Source: DATFVB01 sp963714035
GTDB lineage: Bacteria; Acidobacteriota; Thermoanaerobaculia; UBA5066; DATFVB01
Reading direction: 5' to 3'
DNA: 64,000 nucleotides
NCBI GenBank assembly: GCA_963714035.1
Contig: OY970224.1
Coordinates: forward strand, 1,798,001-1,862,000
In this document: positions 18,459 to 27,015 of the stretch, piece after piece
Layout: each line of letters opens with the position of its first letter
Numbering within the stretch: position 1 is the stretch's first letter
Program-made: the position numbers and the translations under genes
The notes under the pieces: generated by a model
What the model was told of the DNA's origin: nothing
Database searches by the model: none
Seen by the model: only the letters and a program-made list of their open reading frames with translations

Positions 18459-19111
18459 AGGCGGTCGTCCTGCTCTCGGGCGGCGCCGATTCCGCGACGT
18501 GCCTCGCCCTCGCCCGCGCGAAGAAGCGCGAGGTCTACGCGCTTTCCTTCGACTACGGCCAGCGTCATCGGATCGAGATCGCGTTCGCGCGCCGGCTCGC
18601 CCGCCGTTTCGGAGCCCGGGAGCACCGCGTCGTGAACGTGGACCTTCCGGGAAAGGCGACGTCCGCGCTCACCTCGCGCAGGATCGCGGTGCCCAAAAAG
18701 GGCGTCCGTCGGGGGCGCATCCCGCCCACGTACGTTCCGGCGCGAAACGCCCTCTTCCTCGCGCACGCGCTTTCCTGGGCGGAGGCGCTCGGCGCGCGCG
18801 AAATCTGGATCGGAGCGAACGTCGTCGACTACTCGGGCTATCCCGATTGCCGGCCGGCGTTCCTGCGCGCGTTCGAGCGGATGGCGAATCTCGGGACGGC
18901 GGCCGGAATTCGCGGCCGGAAATTCACGATCGTCGCGCCGCTCCTGAAGCTCTCCAAAGCTGAGATTTTCCGGTTGGGGCGGTCGCTCGGCCTCGATTTT
19001 CGCGGGACTCTCTCTTGCTACGATCCGGGTTTGGGGGGCGACGCATGCGGAAAATGCGACTCCTGCCGGATTCGGCAGCGCGCCGAAGAAGCCGTTCACC
19101 GCCTCCCCTGA
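18455..19111 (+). CDS. queC: 7-cyano-7-deazaguanine (preQ0) synthase QueC
   Basis: A 218-residue ATP-dependent ligase that turns 7-carboxy-7-deazaguanine into preQ0. The PP-loop SGGADS is at residues 8-13. The zinc site is formed by four C-terminal cysteines (about 188, 198, 201, 204) in the CYDPG...CGKCDSC block. The ATG overlaps the queE stop. The two genes supply precursor for tRNA queuosine or related deazaguanines; no later pathway gene is in the window. Very sure. Confidence 0.96.
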   Translation: MKAVVLLSGGADSATCLALARAKKREVYALSFDYGQRHRIEIAFARRLARRFGAREHRVVNVDLPGKATSALTSRRIAVPKKGVRRGRIPPTYVPARNALFLAHALSWAEALGAREIWIGANVVDYSGYPDCRPAFLRAFERMANLGTAAGIRGRKFTIVAPLLKLSKAEIFRLGRSLGLDFRGTLSCYDPGLGGDACGKCDSCRIRQRAEEAVHRLP

Positions 19112-19229
19112 TCAATCAAATAAGTCTATTTATCTGAGATAGCTATAGATATAATCTTAGTCATTACAGTTAGATTTCTCCACAAAACAGTTGACAGGTA
19201 GGTGCTAAGGTTCTACACTGAGGTTCGAA
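19112..19229 (+). promoter_or_regulatory. AT-rich island with a strong sigma70 promoter for clpB
   Basis: This is the most AT-rich stretch of the window. The promoter is TTGACA (19191-19196), a 17-bp spacer and TACACT (19214-19219), followed 10 bp later by the clpB ATG. The 75 bp upstream are mostly A and T, suiting an UP element or regulator site. No CIRCE (TTAGCACTC repeat) or HAIR element was found, so heat-shock control, if any, uses something else. Confidence 0.65.
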
Positions 19230-21866
19230 ATGAGATTCGATCAGTTCACCGTCAAGGCCCAGGAGGCCGTTTCGAGCGCCCAGCGGCTCGCGCGCGAGCG
19301 GGCGCATGCCGAGCTCACCCCCGACCATCTGCTGAAGGCCCTCCTCGATCAGAAGGAAGGGATCGTCGTGCCGATTCTCACCAAGCTCGGCGCCGATCCC
19401 GAGGCGATCTCCTCGGCGCTCGAGGCCTCACTCGCCCGGCGGGCGAAAGTCTCGGGCGCCTCCGCCGATGCGCAGCCGTCCGGATCGCTCGTCAAAGTCT
19501 TCGACAGGGCTTTCGAGATCGCGCAGAAGTTCCAGGACGAATACGTCTCGACCGAGCATCTCCTCCTGGCGCTCGCTGACGCGAAGGGAACCGAGGCGGC
19601 GAAGGCGCTCGCCGCCGCCGGCGCCACGGAGGCCGCCCTGCTCTCGGCCCTCAAGGACGTGCGCGGCTCCTCGCGCGTGACCGATCAGAATCCCGAGGAC
19701 AAGTACCAGGCGCTGAAGAAATACGCGCGGGACCTCACCGAGGCCGCTCGGAAGGGAAAGCTCGACCCGGTCATCGGGCGCGACGACGAGATCCGGCGCG
19801 TCGTCCAGGTCCTGTCCCGGCGCACGAAGAACAACCCGGTGCTGATCGGGGAGCCGGGGGTTGGAAAGACCGCGATCGTGGAAGGGCTCGCGCTGCGGAT
19901 CCGCTCCGGCGACGTCCCGGAGGGGCTCAAGAACAAGAGCGTGGTCTCTCTCGACCTCGGGGCGCTGATCGCGGGCGCCAAGTACCGCGGCGAGTTCGAG
20001 GACCGGCTCAAGGCGGTGCTCAAGGAAGTCGAAGAAGCGGAAGGACGCGTCATCCTCTTCATCGACGAGCTGCACACGCTCGTCGGCGCCGGAGCGTCGG
20101 AGGGCTCGATGGACGCGTCGAACATGCTGAAGCCCGCGCTCGCCCGCGGCGAGCTCCGCGCGATCGGCGCGACGACCTTGAACGAATATCAGAAGTACAT
20201 CGAGAAGGACGCCGCGCTCGAGCGCCGATTCCAGCCGGTCTACGTCGAGGAGCCGTCCGTCGAGGACACGATCGCGATCCTCCGCGGCCTCAAGGAGCGC
20301 TACGAAGTGCATCACGGGGTCCGCGTGACCGACGCCGCGATCGTCTCGGCGGCGACCCTCTCGCACCGTTACATCACCGACCGGTTCCTTCCGGACAAGG
20401 CGATCGACCTGATCGATGAGGCGGCGTCCGGGCTGCGGATCGAGATCGATTCGCTCCCCACCGAGATCGACCAGATCGAGCGGCGGGTCGTGCAGCTCGA
20501 GATCGAGAAGCGCGCCCTCGCGCGCGAGGAGACGCCGGCCGCCCGGGAACGCCTCGGCGCGATCGATCGCGCGCTCTCCGAGGAAAAGGAGAAATCCTCC
20601 CGCCTGAAGATCCGCTGGCAGAACGAGAAGAACGCGATCGGAGAGATCCGGAAGCTCAAGGAAGAGATCGAGCACGCGAAGTCCGAGGCGGAGGACGCCG
20701 AACGCGCCGGCGATCTCGAGAAGGCGTCGGTCCTGCGGTACGGCCGGCTGCGCGAGCTCGGAGACCGGCTCGAGAAGGCGAAGCAGGCGCTCGGAGCCCT
20801 CCAGGGCGGCGCGCCCATGCTCAAGGAAGAGGTCGACGAAGAAGACGTCGCGAAGGTCGTCGCGAAGTGGACCGGGATCCCGGTCTCGCGGATGATGGAG
20901 GCGGAGAGCCAGAAGCTCCTGCAGATGGAGACGAGGCTGCGCCGGCGCGTCGTCGGGCAGGAAGAGGCCGTCGCGGCGATCTCGGATGCCGTGCGCCGGG
21001 CGCGCGCCGGGCTGTCCGACCCGAACCGCCCGACCGGCTCGTTCATCTTCCTCGGCCCCACCGGCGTCGGGAAGACCGAGCTCTCCCGCGCGCTCGCCGA
21101 GTTCCTCTTCGACGACGAGAACGCGATGGTCCGCCTCGACATGTCGGAGTACATGGAGAAGCACTCCGTCTCCCGGATGATCGGCGCTCCCCCGGGTTAC
21201 GTCGGCTACGAAGAGGGCGGCCAGCTCACGGAGGCCGTCCGCCGCCGTCCGTACGGCGTCGTGCTCTTCGACGAGATCGAAAAGGCGCATCCGGAAGTGT
21301 TCAACGTCCTGCTCCAGGTGCTCGACGACGGAAGGCTCACGGACGGCAAGGGACGGAACGTCGATTTTCGAAACACCGTCATCATCATGACGTCGAACAT
21401 CGGATCCGAGTGGATCCACGAGTACGCGGATCGCGACGAGACCGAGATGAAGGCGAAGGTCACCGAAGCTCTCGCGCGGCACTTTCGGCCCGAGTTCCTG
21501 AATCGCGTCGACGACGTCGTCGTCTTCCACCGCCTCCGGGAGGAGGAGATCGCCCGGATCGTCGAGATCCAGCTCGGCCGCCTCGCGCGCACGCTCGAAG
21601 GCCGCGGACTTCGGCTCGCCTGGACGCCGGCCGCCGCGCAGTGGCTCGCCCGACGCGGCTACGACCCCGTGTACGGCGCCCGTCCGCTCAAGCGCGCGAT
21701 CCAGAAATCGGTGCAGGACGCGCTCGCGCGGATGGTGCTCGGCGGGCAGCTCACGGGAAAGGCCGTCGTCGAAATGGACGTCGCCCCGGGCGGGGAATCG
21801 CTCGCCTTCACCGAGACTCCGGCTCCCGAATCCGCCGCCGAACCGGCTTCGGCGTCTGTTCCATGA
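19230..21866 (+). CDS. clpB: ATP-dependent disaggregase ClpB
   Basis: An 878-residue hexameric AAA+ chaperone that pulls proteins out of aggregates with DnaK. The order is Clp N-domain (1-145), first AAA module with Walker A GEPGVGKT (207-214), a coiled-coil middle domain (about 405-520), and second AAA module with Walker A GPTGVGKT near 609. A pore-loop GYVGYEEGG and the C-terminal D2 domain follow. The middle domain marks it as ClpB, not ClpA or ClpC. The last 20 residues are a low-complexity Ala/Pro/Ser tail. It is followed after 25 bp by hsp20 and then an HtrA protease. Very sure. Confidence 0.97.
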   Translation: MRFDQFTVKAQEAVSSAQRLARERAHAELTPDHLLKALLDQKEGIVVPILTKLGADPEAISSALEASLARRAKVSGASADAQPSGSLVKVFDRAFEIAQKFQDEYVSTEHLLLALADAKGTEAAKALAAAGATEAALLSALKDVRGSSRVTDQNPEDKYQALKKYARDLTEAARKGKLDPVIGRDDEIRRVVQVLSRRTKNNPVLIGEPGVGKTAIVEGLALRIRSGDVPEGLKNKSVVSLDLGALIAGAKYRGEFEDRLKAVLKEVEEAEGRVILFIDELHTLVGAGASEGSMDASNMLKPALARGELRAIGATTLNEYQKYIEKDAALERRFQPVYVEEPSVEDTIAILRGLKERYEVHHGVRVTDAAIVSAATLSHRYITDRFLPDKAIDLIDEAASGLRIEIDSLPTEIDQIERRVVQLEIEKRALAREETPAARERLGAIDRALSEEKEKSSRLKIRWQNEKNAIGEIRKLKEEIEHAKSEAEDAERAGDLEKASVLRYGRLRELGDRLEKAKQALGALQGGAPMLKEEVDEEDVAKVVAKWTGIPVSRMMEAESQKLLQMETRLRRRVVGQEEAVAAISDAVRRARAGLSDPNRPTGSFIFLGPTGVGKTELSRALAEFLFDDENAMVRLDMSEYMEKHSVSRMIGAPPGYVGYEEGGQLTEAVRRRPYGVVLFDEIEKAHPEVFNVLLQVLDDGRLTDGKGRNVDFRNTVIIMTSNIGSEWIHEYADRDETEMKAKVTEALARHFRPEFLNRVDDVVVFHRLREEEIARIVEIQLGRLARTLEGRGLRLAWTPAAAQWLARRGYDPVYGARPLKRAIQKSVQDALARMVLGGQLTGKAVVEMDVAPGGESLAFTETPAPESAAEPASASVP

Positions 21867-21891
21867 CCCACCAATCAAGGAGGAAGAAGAA

Positions 21892-22398
21892 ATGAACGGA
21901 ATCACTCGATGGGATCCCTTTCAGGAGCTGCAGAGCTGGGGCGAGCGGATGAGCCGCCTCATGGGCTCGGACCGCATGGCAACGCGGCGCGCGAGCGAGG
22001 AGGAAGGCCTGACCCACGGGACGTGGATGCCCCCGGTCGAAATCGTCGAAGGAAAGGATCGGATCCAGCTCAAGGTCGAGCTTCCCGGTTTCAAGGAAGA
22101 CCAGGTGAACCTCACGGTCGAGGACGGCCTTCTCACGATCCGCGGCGAGCGCAAGTTCAACCGCGAGAGCCGGGAAGAGAACTACCACCGGATCGAGCGC
22201 TCCTACGGCACGTTCGTCCGTTCCTTCACACTGCCCAACAGCGTCGAGCAGAACCGGATCCAGGCGGCGTTCGCCGACGGGATCCTGAACGTCGAGCTGC
22301 CGAAGCGCGAGGAGACGAAGCCGAAGCAGATCCCGATCAAGGCGGGAGGCGCCGAGGCCGGGGCGGGCAGGAAAAAAGAGATCGACGTCAACGCCTGA
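21892..22398 (+). CDS. Small heat shock protein (Hsp20/alpha-crystallin)
   Basis: A 168-residue holdase chaperone. The alpha-crystallin domain spans about residues 50-145 and starts WMPPVEIVEGKD. It contains VELPGFKEDQVNLTVEDG and the conserved A-x-x-x-G-I-L-N-V-E-L strand (ADGILNVELPK), followed by a short tail ending in ID. A good AGGAGG site precedes the ATG. It sits between clpB and htrA in a proteostasis cluster; the 25-bp gap to clpB suggests co-transcription. Very sure of the family. Confidence 0.95.
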   Translation: MNGITRWDPFQELQSWGERMSRLMGSDRMATRRASEEEGLTHGTWMPPVEIVEGKDRIQLKVELPGFKEDQVNLTVEDGLLTIRGERKFNRESREENYHRIERSYGTFVRSFTLPNSVEQNRIQAAFADGILNVELPKREETKPKQIPIKAGGAEAGAGRKKEIDVNA

Positions 22399-22434
22399 AG
22401 GAATGCGCCGGGAACGGCGAGCGTTTTCCCGGGC

Positions 22435-23757
22435 ATGAAGCATCGGCTCGAGTTTTTCGGGGCGGCGGCCGTCGCGGTCGCCGCCCTTTCTTTCGGCGGC
22501 CCGGTCGCGGCCGCGACTCCCCCCGTCCGTCGGAACGAGGTCGTCGCGGTCGTCGAGAAGGTCTCCCCGGCCGTCGTCAACATCTCTGCCGAGCAGACCG
22601 TTCGGCGCCAGCCGACCTACTTCGACGAGTTCTTCGGCGAACACGATGCCGCCCCCCGGCGATACAAGACGAAGTCACTCGGATCGGGAACGATCATCAA
22701 CGCGGACGGCATCGTCCTGACGAATGACCACGTCGTCTCCGGCGCGTCGAAGATCATCGCGACGACCAAGAGCGGGCAGGAATACGAGTGTACGGTCGTC
22801 GGCGCGGACCAGGACAACGATCTCGCCGTCCTCCGGATCCGCGGCGCGAAATCGGGACTCCCGACGATCCCGATGGGAACCTCCTCGGATCTGCTGATCG
22901 GGGAGACGGTGATCGCGATCGGCAATCCCTTCGGCCTCTCCAACACCGTGACGGCGGGCGTGGTCTCCGCGGTCGGCCGCACCGTCCCGGAGGAGAATCG
23001 CGAGCGCGTGTTCACGGATTTCATCCAGACGGACGCGTCCATCAACCCCGGGAACTCCGGCGGTCCGCTCGTCAACGTCGAGGGACATCTGATCGGGATC
23101 AACACCGCGATCGTCGGCGGCGCCTCCGGCATCGGCTTCGCGATCCCGGTCGACCGCGCGAGGCGGATCGTCGACGACCTCCTGCACTACGGGTCCGTCC
23201 GCCCCGTGTGGATCGGCGTCCGGGGAAGGACGAGCTCGTCCCGTCTCGCCGGCGAAGGCAAGCCGGACGGCTACCGCGTGACGCACGTCGAGCCGGGGTC
23301 GCCGGCGGCCGCGGCGGGCATCGCGAAGAACGACGTGATCGTGGCGATCGAGGATCGCCCCGTCGAGACGAAGAACGACCTCGACACGATCCTCTCGAGC
23401 GTGGTCCCCGGCAAGCTCATCACGCTGTCGGTCCGCGGGGGAAACGGCGTCCGGAAGCTCCCGCTTCGCGTTTCGGAGCCGCCGACCGGGCTCTGGTCCC
23501 GGCTCCTTCGCGAGGAGATCGGAATCGCCGTCGCCCCTTCGCGCGGCGCGCTCCGGATCACCGCGGTCGATCGCGGCTCCGCCGGCGAGCGGGCGGGCCT
23601 CGCGCCCGGCGATTACCTCGTCGGCCTGAACGGGAGCGACGTCCGCACCGAGAAAGAAGCGGAAGCGATCCTGAACCGGGACTTCAACCGGACGACGCTG
23701 CTGATGATCGTGCAGAGGGGCAGCTGGCAATACACGCTGACGTTTCCGCTCGCTTGA
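22435..23757 (+). CDS. Periplasmic HtrA/Deg-type serine protease with two PDZ domains
   Basis: A 440-residue exported protease and chaperone. The signal peptide covers about residues 1-27 (ends PVAAA). The trypsin-like domain has the triad His99 (TNDHVV), Asp129 (QDNDLAV) and Ser208 (NPGNSGGPL). PDZ domains lie at about 245-345 and 355-435. The length and two-PDZ layout match DegP/DegQ/DegS-like HtrA proteins, and I cannot say which one. It is the last gene of the clpB-hsp20 cluster. Very sure of the family. Confidence 0.95.
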   Translation: MKHRLEFFGAAAVAVAALSFGGPVAAATPPVRRNEVVAVVEKVSPAVVNISAEQTVRRQPTYFDEFFGEHDAAPRRYKTKSLGSGTIINADGIVLTNDHVVSGASKIIATTKSGQEYECTVVGADQDNDLAVLRIRGAKSGLPTIPMGTSSDLLIGETVIAIGNPFGLSNTVTAGVVSAVGRTVPEENRERVFTDFIQTDASINPGNSGGPLVNVEGHLIGINTAIVGGASGIGFAIPVDRARRIVDDLLHYGSVRPVWIGVRGRTSSSRLAGEGKPDGYRVTHVEPGSPAAAAGIAKNDVIVAIEDRPVETKNDLDTILSSVVPGKLITLSVRGGNGVRKLPLRVSEPPTGLWSRLLREEIGIAVAPSRGALRITAVDRGSAGERAGLAPGDYLVGLNGSDVRTEKEAEAILNRDFNRTTLLMIVQRGSWQYTLTFPLA

Positions 23758-23849
23758 TCGGGCGCCGCGAGACGCGACCAACGGCTCGGCGGAGAGAATT
23801 GCCGGCACTTCCCCGGAAGCCTTCGCCGCGGCGGTCTCCCGAAACGAAT

Positions 23850-23878
23850 AAAAAAAGAGCCCGGCGCGAGCCGGGCTC
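23850..23878 (-). terminator. Intrinsic terminator for the 23903-24355 gene
   Basis: On the minus strand, GAGCCCGGC, loop TCGC, then GCCGGGCTC is followed by seven Ts, 25 bp after the stop codon. On the plus strand there is no U-run, so it works for the leftward gene only. Confidence 0.9.
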
Positions 23879-23902
23879 TCGATCGAACGAAAAGTGCTCG
23901 AG

Positions 23903-24355
23903 CTAACCGGCGCAGTTGAAGAGCGGGATCGCCGAAGCGAACGGGTTGTTCTGCGAGGTCGCCCCCTTGCCCGGGGGATTGAGCCCCTTCACCTTCACCA
24001 GCGTGAAATTGCAGGGCGCCTGAGGACCGTTCCCGAGACCGAAATCGACGGAAAAAGCGCCGTAAGCGATCGCGATGTTCGGCGTCGTCGATGTGAAGCT
24101 GAACACCTCTGTCGTGTCCGTCGTCGAGCAGTCGAGCGACTGGGAGTTGTACACGGCCGTGACTTCGATCGCGTACTTGGTCGCGCCCGGCACCGCGTCC
24201 CAGCTCAGGTCCAGGGTCGTGCAGTCCTCGTTTGCCGAGAGACCGGTCGGAGCCGGGAGCGAGGGTTTCGATCCCCCTCGCGCGAACGCGAGGCCGGACA
24301 CCGCCAGAGACGCGGCCAGCGCCAGCAGAACGAATTTCCGGGGAGCCTTCTTCAT
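23903..24355 (-). CDS. Exported fibronectin-type-III-like small protein
   Basis: A 150-residue protein from ATG 24355, with GGAGG 6 bp upstream. A clear signal peptide (MKKAPRK, a hydrophobic stretch, then AFARG) covers about 1-23. Next is one domain starting LPAPTGLSANEDCTTLDLSW, typical of the first strands of a fibronectin type III fold, with several Cys that may pair. It is flanked by its own terminator and a leader of about 125 nt. Secretion looks certain; the role is unknown. Confidence 0.8.
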   Translation of the reverse strand: MKKAPRKFVLLALAASLAVSGLAFARGGSKPSLPAPTGLSANEDCTTLDLSWDAVPGATKYAIEVTAVYNSQSLDCSTTDTTEVFSFTSTTPNIAIAYGAFSVDFGLGNGPQAPCNFTLVKVKGLNPPGKGATSQNNPFASAIPLFNCAG

Positions 24356-24655
24356 GGGATTCCTCCTTCCGCCGTCCCGAAACGAAGAAAACGCCGTCCC
24401 GCAGAATGCGGGAAGTCGGTCTCGCCGCCTCGGAGAGCGTTTTTGTCGGGATTCGCCGTCGCAAACGTTCTGCCAGTCGGAATTCATGGAGAACCCATTG
24501 GATTCGAACGACTTCGCTCCCCCAGGGATCCTCCGGATGATCGCGTTGTGTCAACGAGGCGGCAGGCCGATGACAATTCTGAGGCATTGGCGTCCCGTGG
24601 CGCCGAACGACTCCCGAGAAAGTTCGGGGTCAACGCGCGGCGAACTTCATTTCGT
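24356..24655 (-). other. 300-bp leader/upstream region of the Fn3-like gene
   Basis: On the minus strand this holds a TTGACA at 24549-24554 without a convincing -10 at the right distance. Nearer the gene is a hairpin CCCGCATTCTGCGGG (about 24398-24412) flanked by a repeated CGGGACGGCG. The leader could be structured, but it matches no riboswitch I know. A CCCGA-TCGGG hairpin near 24612 lacks a U-run. No gene was seen. Confidence 0.35.
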
Positions 24656-25555
24656 CTAAATCTCCGAAACGAGGATGCCCGCAATCACCAGCGCCCCGCC
24701 CGCATAGCCCCGGGTCCCCATCCTCTCCCCCAGGATCATCGCCGCGAAGATCGCGGCCCAGACCGGCTCGAGCGCGAAGATGATCGCCGCGCGAGTAGCG
24801 GTCAAGCGCGCCTGCGCCCAGTTCTGCACCGAAAACGTCCCGATCGTCGCGAAGACGGTCATGTAGGCGATCGCGATCAGAAAGCCGCGATCGAGCACGA
24901 AAGGCTTCGCCTCGAAAGCCGTGATGGCGAGCGGAGGCCGGGCGATCTTCAGCCACATCGACGCGCCGGCGAGCGTCACGGCGGCCGCGATCATCTGCCG
25001 CGCCGTGTAGAGGAACGGGTCGTGCCGCGGCGAGCGAATCTCGTTCTCGACGAAGTAGATTGCGAAGAGCACCGCGCAGGCGAGCACCATCAGGTCTCCG
25101 CGGTTGACTCCGCCACCGCCGGCGGGCCACGACAGCAGCCCGAAACCCGCGGTCGCCAGAGCCACTCCCGCAAGCACGGCCGTGCGCGGCGAGCGCCGCG
25201 TCCGGATCAGCGCGACGACGGGAGTCAGGACCACCGAGAGACCGGTGATGAACGCGGTCTTGGACGCCGACGTCCCGGTCTGGCCGACGATCTGGGCCCC
25301 CATGCCGAGCGACAGGAGAACTCCCATGCCGAGGCTGTCGCGCCAGATTCCGGAGGTCTTCCTCCTTCCGACCGTGACGACGTTCAGGACGATCGCCGCG
25401 AGGACGAACCGAGAAGCGACGTAGCCGAGCGGCGGCTCCCGGCCGAGAACTTCCGCATTGACGATGAAGGTCGTGCCCCAGACGACCGTGACGGCGACGA
25501 GCGCGAGCGCCGCCGGCCACGAATGCTTGTCGGCCGCCGTCGTGTCCGAATTCAT
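24656..25555 (-). CDS. EamA/DMT-superfamily transporter
   Basis: A 299-residue membrane protein with ten predicted helices arranged as two EamA repeats. The first opens VWGTTFIVNA, and the second ends ALEPVWAAIFAAMILGERM, a standard EamA closing motif. Members export metabolites or amino acids across the inner membrane; the substrate cannot be told. It is divergent from gltX with overlapping -10 regions (about 25565-25576). Family very sure. Confidence 0.92.
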   Translation of the reverse strand: MNSDTTAADKHSWPAALALVAVTVVWGTTFIVNAEVLGREPPLGYVASRFVLAAIVLNVVTVGRRKTSGIWRDSLGMGVLLSLGMGAQIVGQTGTSASKTAFITGLSVVLTPVVALIRTRRSPRTAVLAGVALATAGFGLLSWPAGGGGVNRGDLMVLACAVLFAIYFVENEIRSPRHDPFLYTARQMIAAAVTLAGASMWLKIARPPLAITAFEAKPFVLDRGFLIAIAYMTVFATIGTFSVQNWAQARLTATRAAIIFALEPVWAAIFAAMILGERMGTRGYAGGALVIAGILVSEI

Positions 25556-25563
25556 CTCTCATC

Positions 25564-25580
25564 GATCGTATAAGATCGCC
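25564..25580. promoter_or_regulatory. Overlapping divergent -10 boxes of gltX and the EamA gene
   Basis: The near-palindrome CGATCGTATAAGATCG reads TATAAG (25569-25574) towards gltX, 12 bp before its ATG, and TACGAT or TTATAC towards the exporter, 9-12 bp before its ATG. Neither gene has a clear ribosome binding site. The two promoters should compete for polymerase. Confidence 0.5.
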
Positions 25581-25586
25581 CGTCTC

Positions 25587-26999
25587 ATGACCGTCCGTGT
25601 GCGCTTCGCGCCGTCCCCCACCGGGAGTCTCCACGTCGGGGGCGCCCGCACCGCGCTCGACAACTTCCTCTTCGCGCGCCATCACGGCGGAACGCACATC
25701 CTGCGGATCGAGGACACCGACGTCGAGCGCTCCCGGACGGAGCTCACCGACCAGATCCTCCGGTCTCTCGAATGGCTCGGGATCGGCTGGGACGAAGGCC
25801 CGATCCACCAGTCCGACCGCATGGATCTCTACCGGGCGAAGGCCGAGGCGCTCCTCGCCGAAGGAAAGGCGTACCGGTGCTTCTGCACGCCCGAAGAGCT
25901 CGACGCCGACCGGAAGAAGGCGGAAGCCGAAAAACGCGCCTACCAGTATTCGAAGAAGTGCCGCTCGCTCGACTCCGGCGAAGCGGCGCGGCGGGCGGAG
26001 TCGGGGGAGAAGTCCGTCATCCGCCTCCGCGTCGGTCCCGAGCCGATCGTCGTCGACGACATGATCCGGGGAAAGGTCGAGTTCCCGGCGGGAGCGACGG
26101 ACGACTTCGTGCTGGTCCGCTCGGGCGGGCATCCGCTCTACCACTTCACCGTCTGCGTCGACGACGTCGACATGCGGATCACGCACGTCATCCGCGGCGA
26201 CGACCATCTCGCCAACACCCCCAAGCACGTCGCGCTCTTCGAGGCGCTCGGCGCAGAGCTCCCGAAGTTCGCGCACCTCGGAATGATCTACGGCACCGAC
26301 CGCAAGAAATTGTCGAAGCGGCACGGCGCGGCATCGGTCGAGGAGTGGCGCGATGCGGGGATCTTTCCCGAGGCGCTCGTCAATTTCCTGGCGCTCCTCG
26401 GCTGGTCGCCCGGGGACGACCGCGAGATCATGACGCTCGAGGAGATGATCCGGGACTTCTCGCTCGACCGCGTCGGCGCCTCCCCTTCCGTCTTCGACCC
26501 GGAGAAGCTCCTCTGGATGAACTCGAAATACCTCGCGGCGATGACGCCGGCGGACCTCTCTCGCCGGCTCGACCGCGACGGAGCGCCGCCGCTGCCCGAG
26601 CCGATCGCCCTCGCCGCGATCGAGCTCCATCGCGAGCGGTCGCGCACGCTCGCCGAGCTGCGTGCCGCGATCGCCGGCTACGCGGCCGACCCCGCCGAAT
26701 ACGATCCCGCCGGCGTGAAGAAGAACGTCGGGCCGGAAACGCCGCCGCTCCTCTCGGCGCTCGCCGAGCGCTTCGCGTCCGCCGCGGAATTCCGCAAGGA
26801 GCCGCTCGAGGCGGCGCTCCGCGAGCTCGCGACGGAAAAAGGGATCTCGGCCGGGAAGCTGATCCACCCTCTGCGGCTCGCGCTGACCGGGAAGACCGTG
26901 GGCGCGCCGCTCTTCGACGTCGTCGAGCTGCTCGGCCGAGAGACGGTCGCGCGGCGGATCGAGAGCTTCCTCAGGTCGATCTCCTCCGTTCCGGCCTGA
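25587..26999 (+). CDS. gltX: Glutamyl-tRNA synthetase
   Basis: A 470-residue class I aminoacyl-tRNA synthetase that charges tRNA-Glu. The HIGH-type motif is HVGG at residues 16-19 after FAPSPTGSL. The KMSKS-type motif is KLSKRHG near residue 240. A helical anticodon-binding C-terminal domain follows. The normal length and the ATG just after a TATAAG box support the start. If the organism lacks GlnRS, the enzyme may be non-discriminating, which cannot be judged here. Very sure. Confidence 0.97.
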   Translation: MTVRVRFAPSPTGSLHVGGARTALDNFLFARHHGGTHILRIEDTDVERSRTELTDQILRSLEWLGIGWDEGPIHQSDRMDLYRAKAEALLAEGKAYRCFCTPEELDADRKKAEAEKRAYQYSKKCRSLDSGEAARRAESGEKSVIRLRVGPEPIVVDDMIRGKVEFPAGATDDFVLVRSGGHPLYHFTVCVDDVDMRITHVIRGDDHLANTPKHVALFEALGAELPKFAHLGMIYGTDRKKLSKRHGAASVEEWRDAGIFPEALVNFLALLGWSPGDDREIMTLEEMIRDFSLDRVGASPSVFDPEKLLWMNSKYLAAMTPADLSRRLDRDGAPPLPEPIALAAIELHRERSRTLAELRAAIAGYAADPAEYDPAGVKKNVGPETPPLLSALAERFASAAEFRKEPLEAALRELATEKGISAGKLIHPLRLALTGKTVGAPLFDVVELLGRETVARRIESFLRSISSVPA

Positions 27000-27015
27000 G
27001 GTCGGGCTCGCGAAA

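Noticed and set aside
19112..19190. CIRCE or HAIR heat-shock operator
   Set aside because: Neither TTAGCACTC-N9-GAGTGCTAA nor CTTGAGT-N7-ACTCAAG is present.
24356..24480. Cyclic-di-GMP or other known riboswitch before the Fn3-like gene
   Set aside because: A hairpin and repeated CGGGACGGCG are present, but the conserved bases of the GEMM classes and other riboswitches I know are not there.
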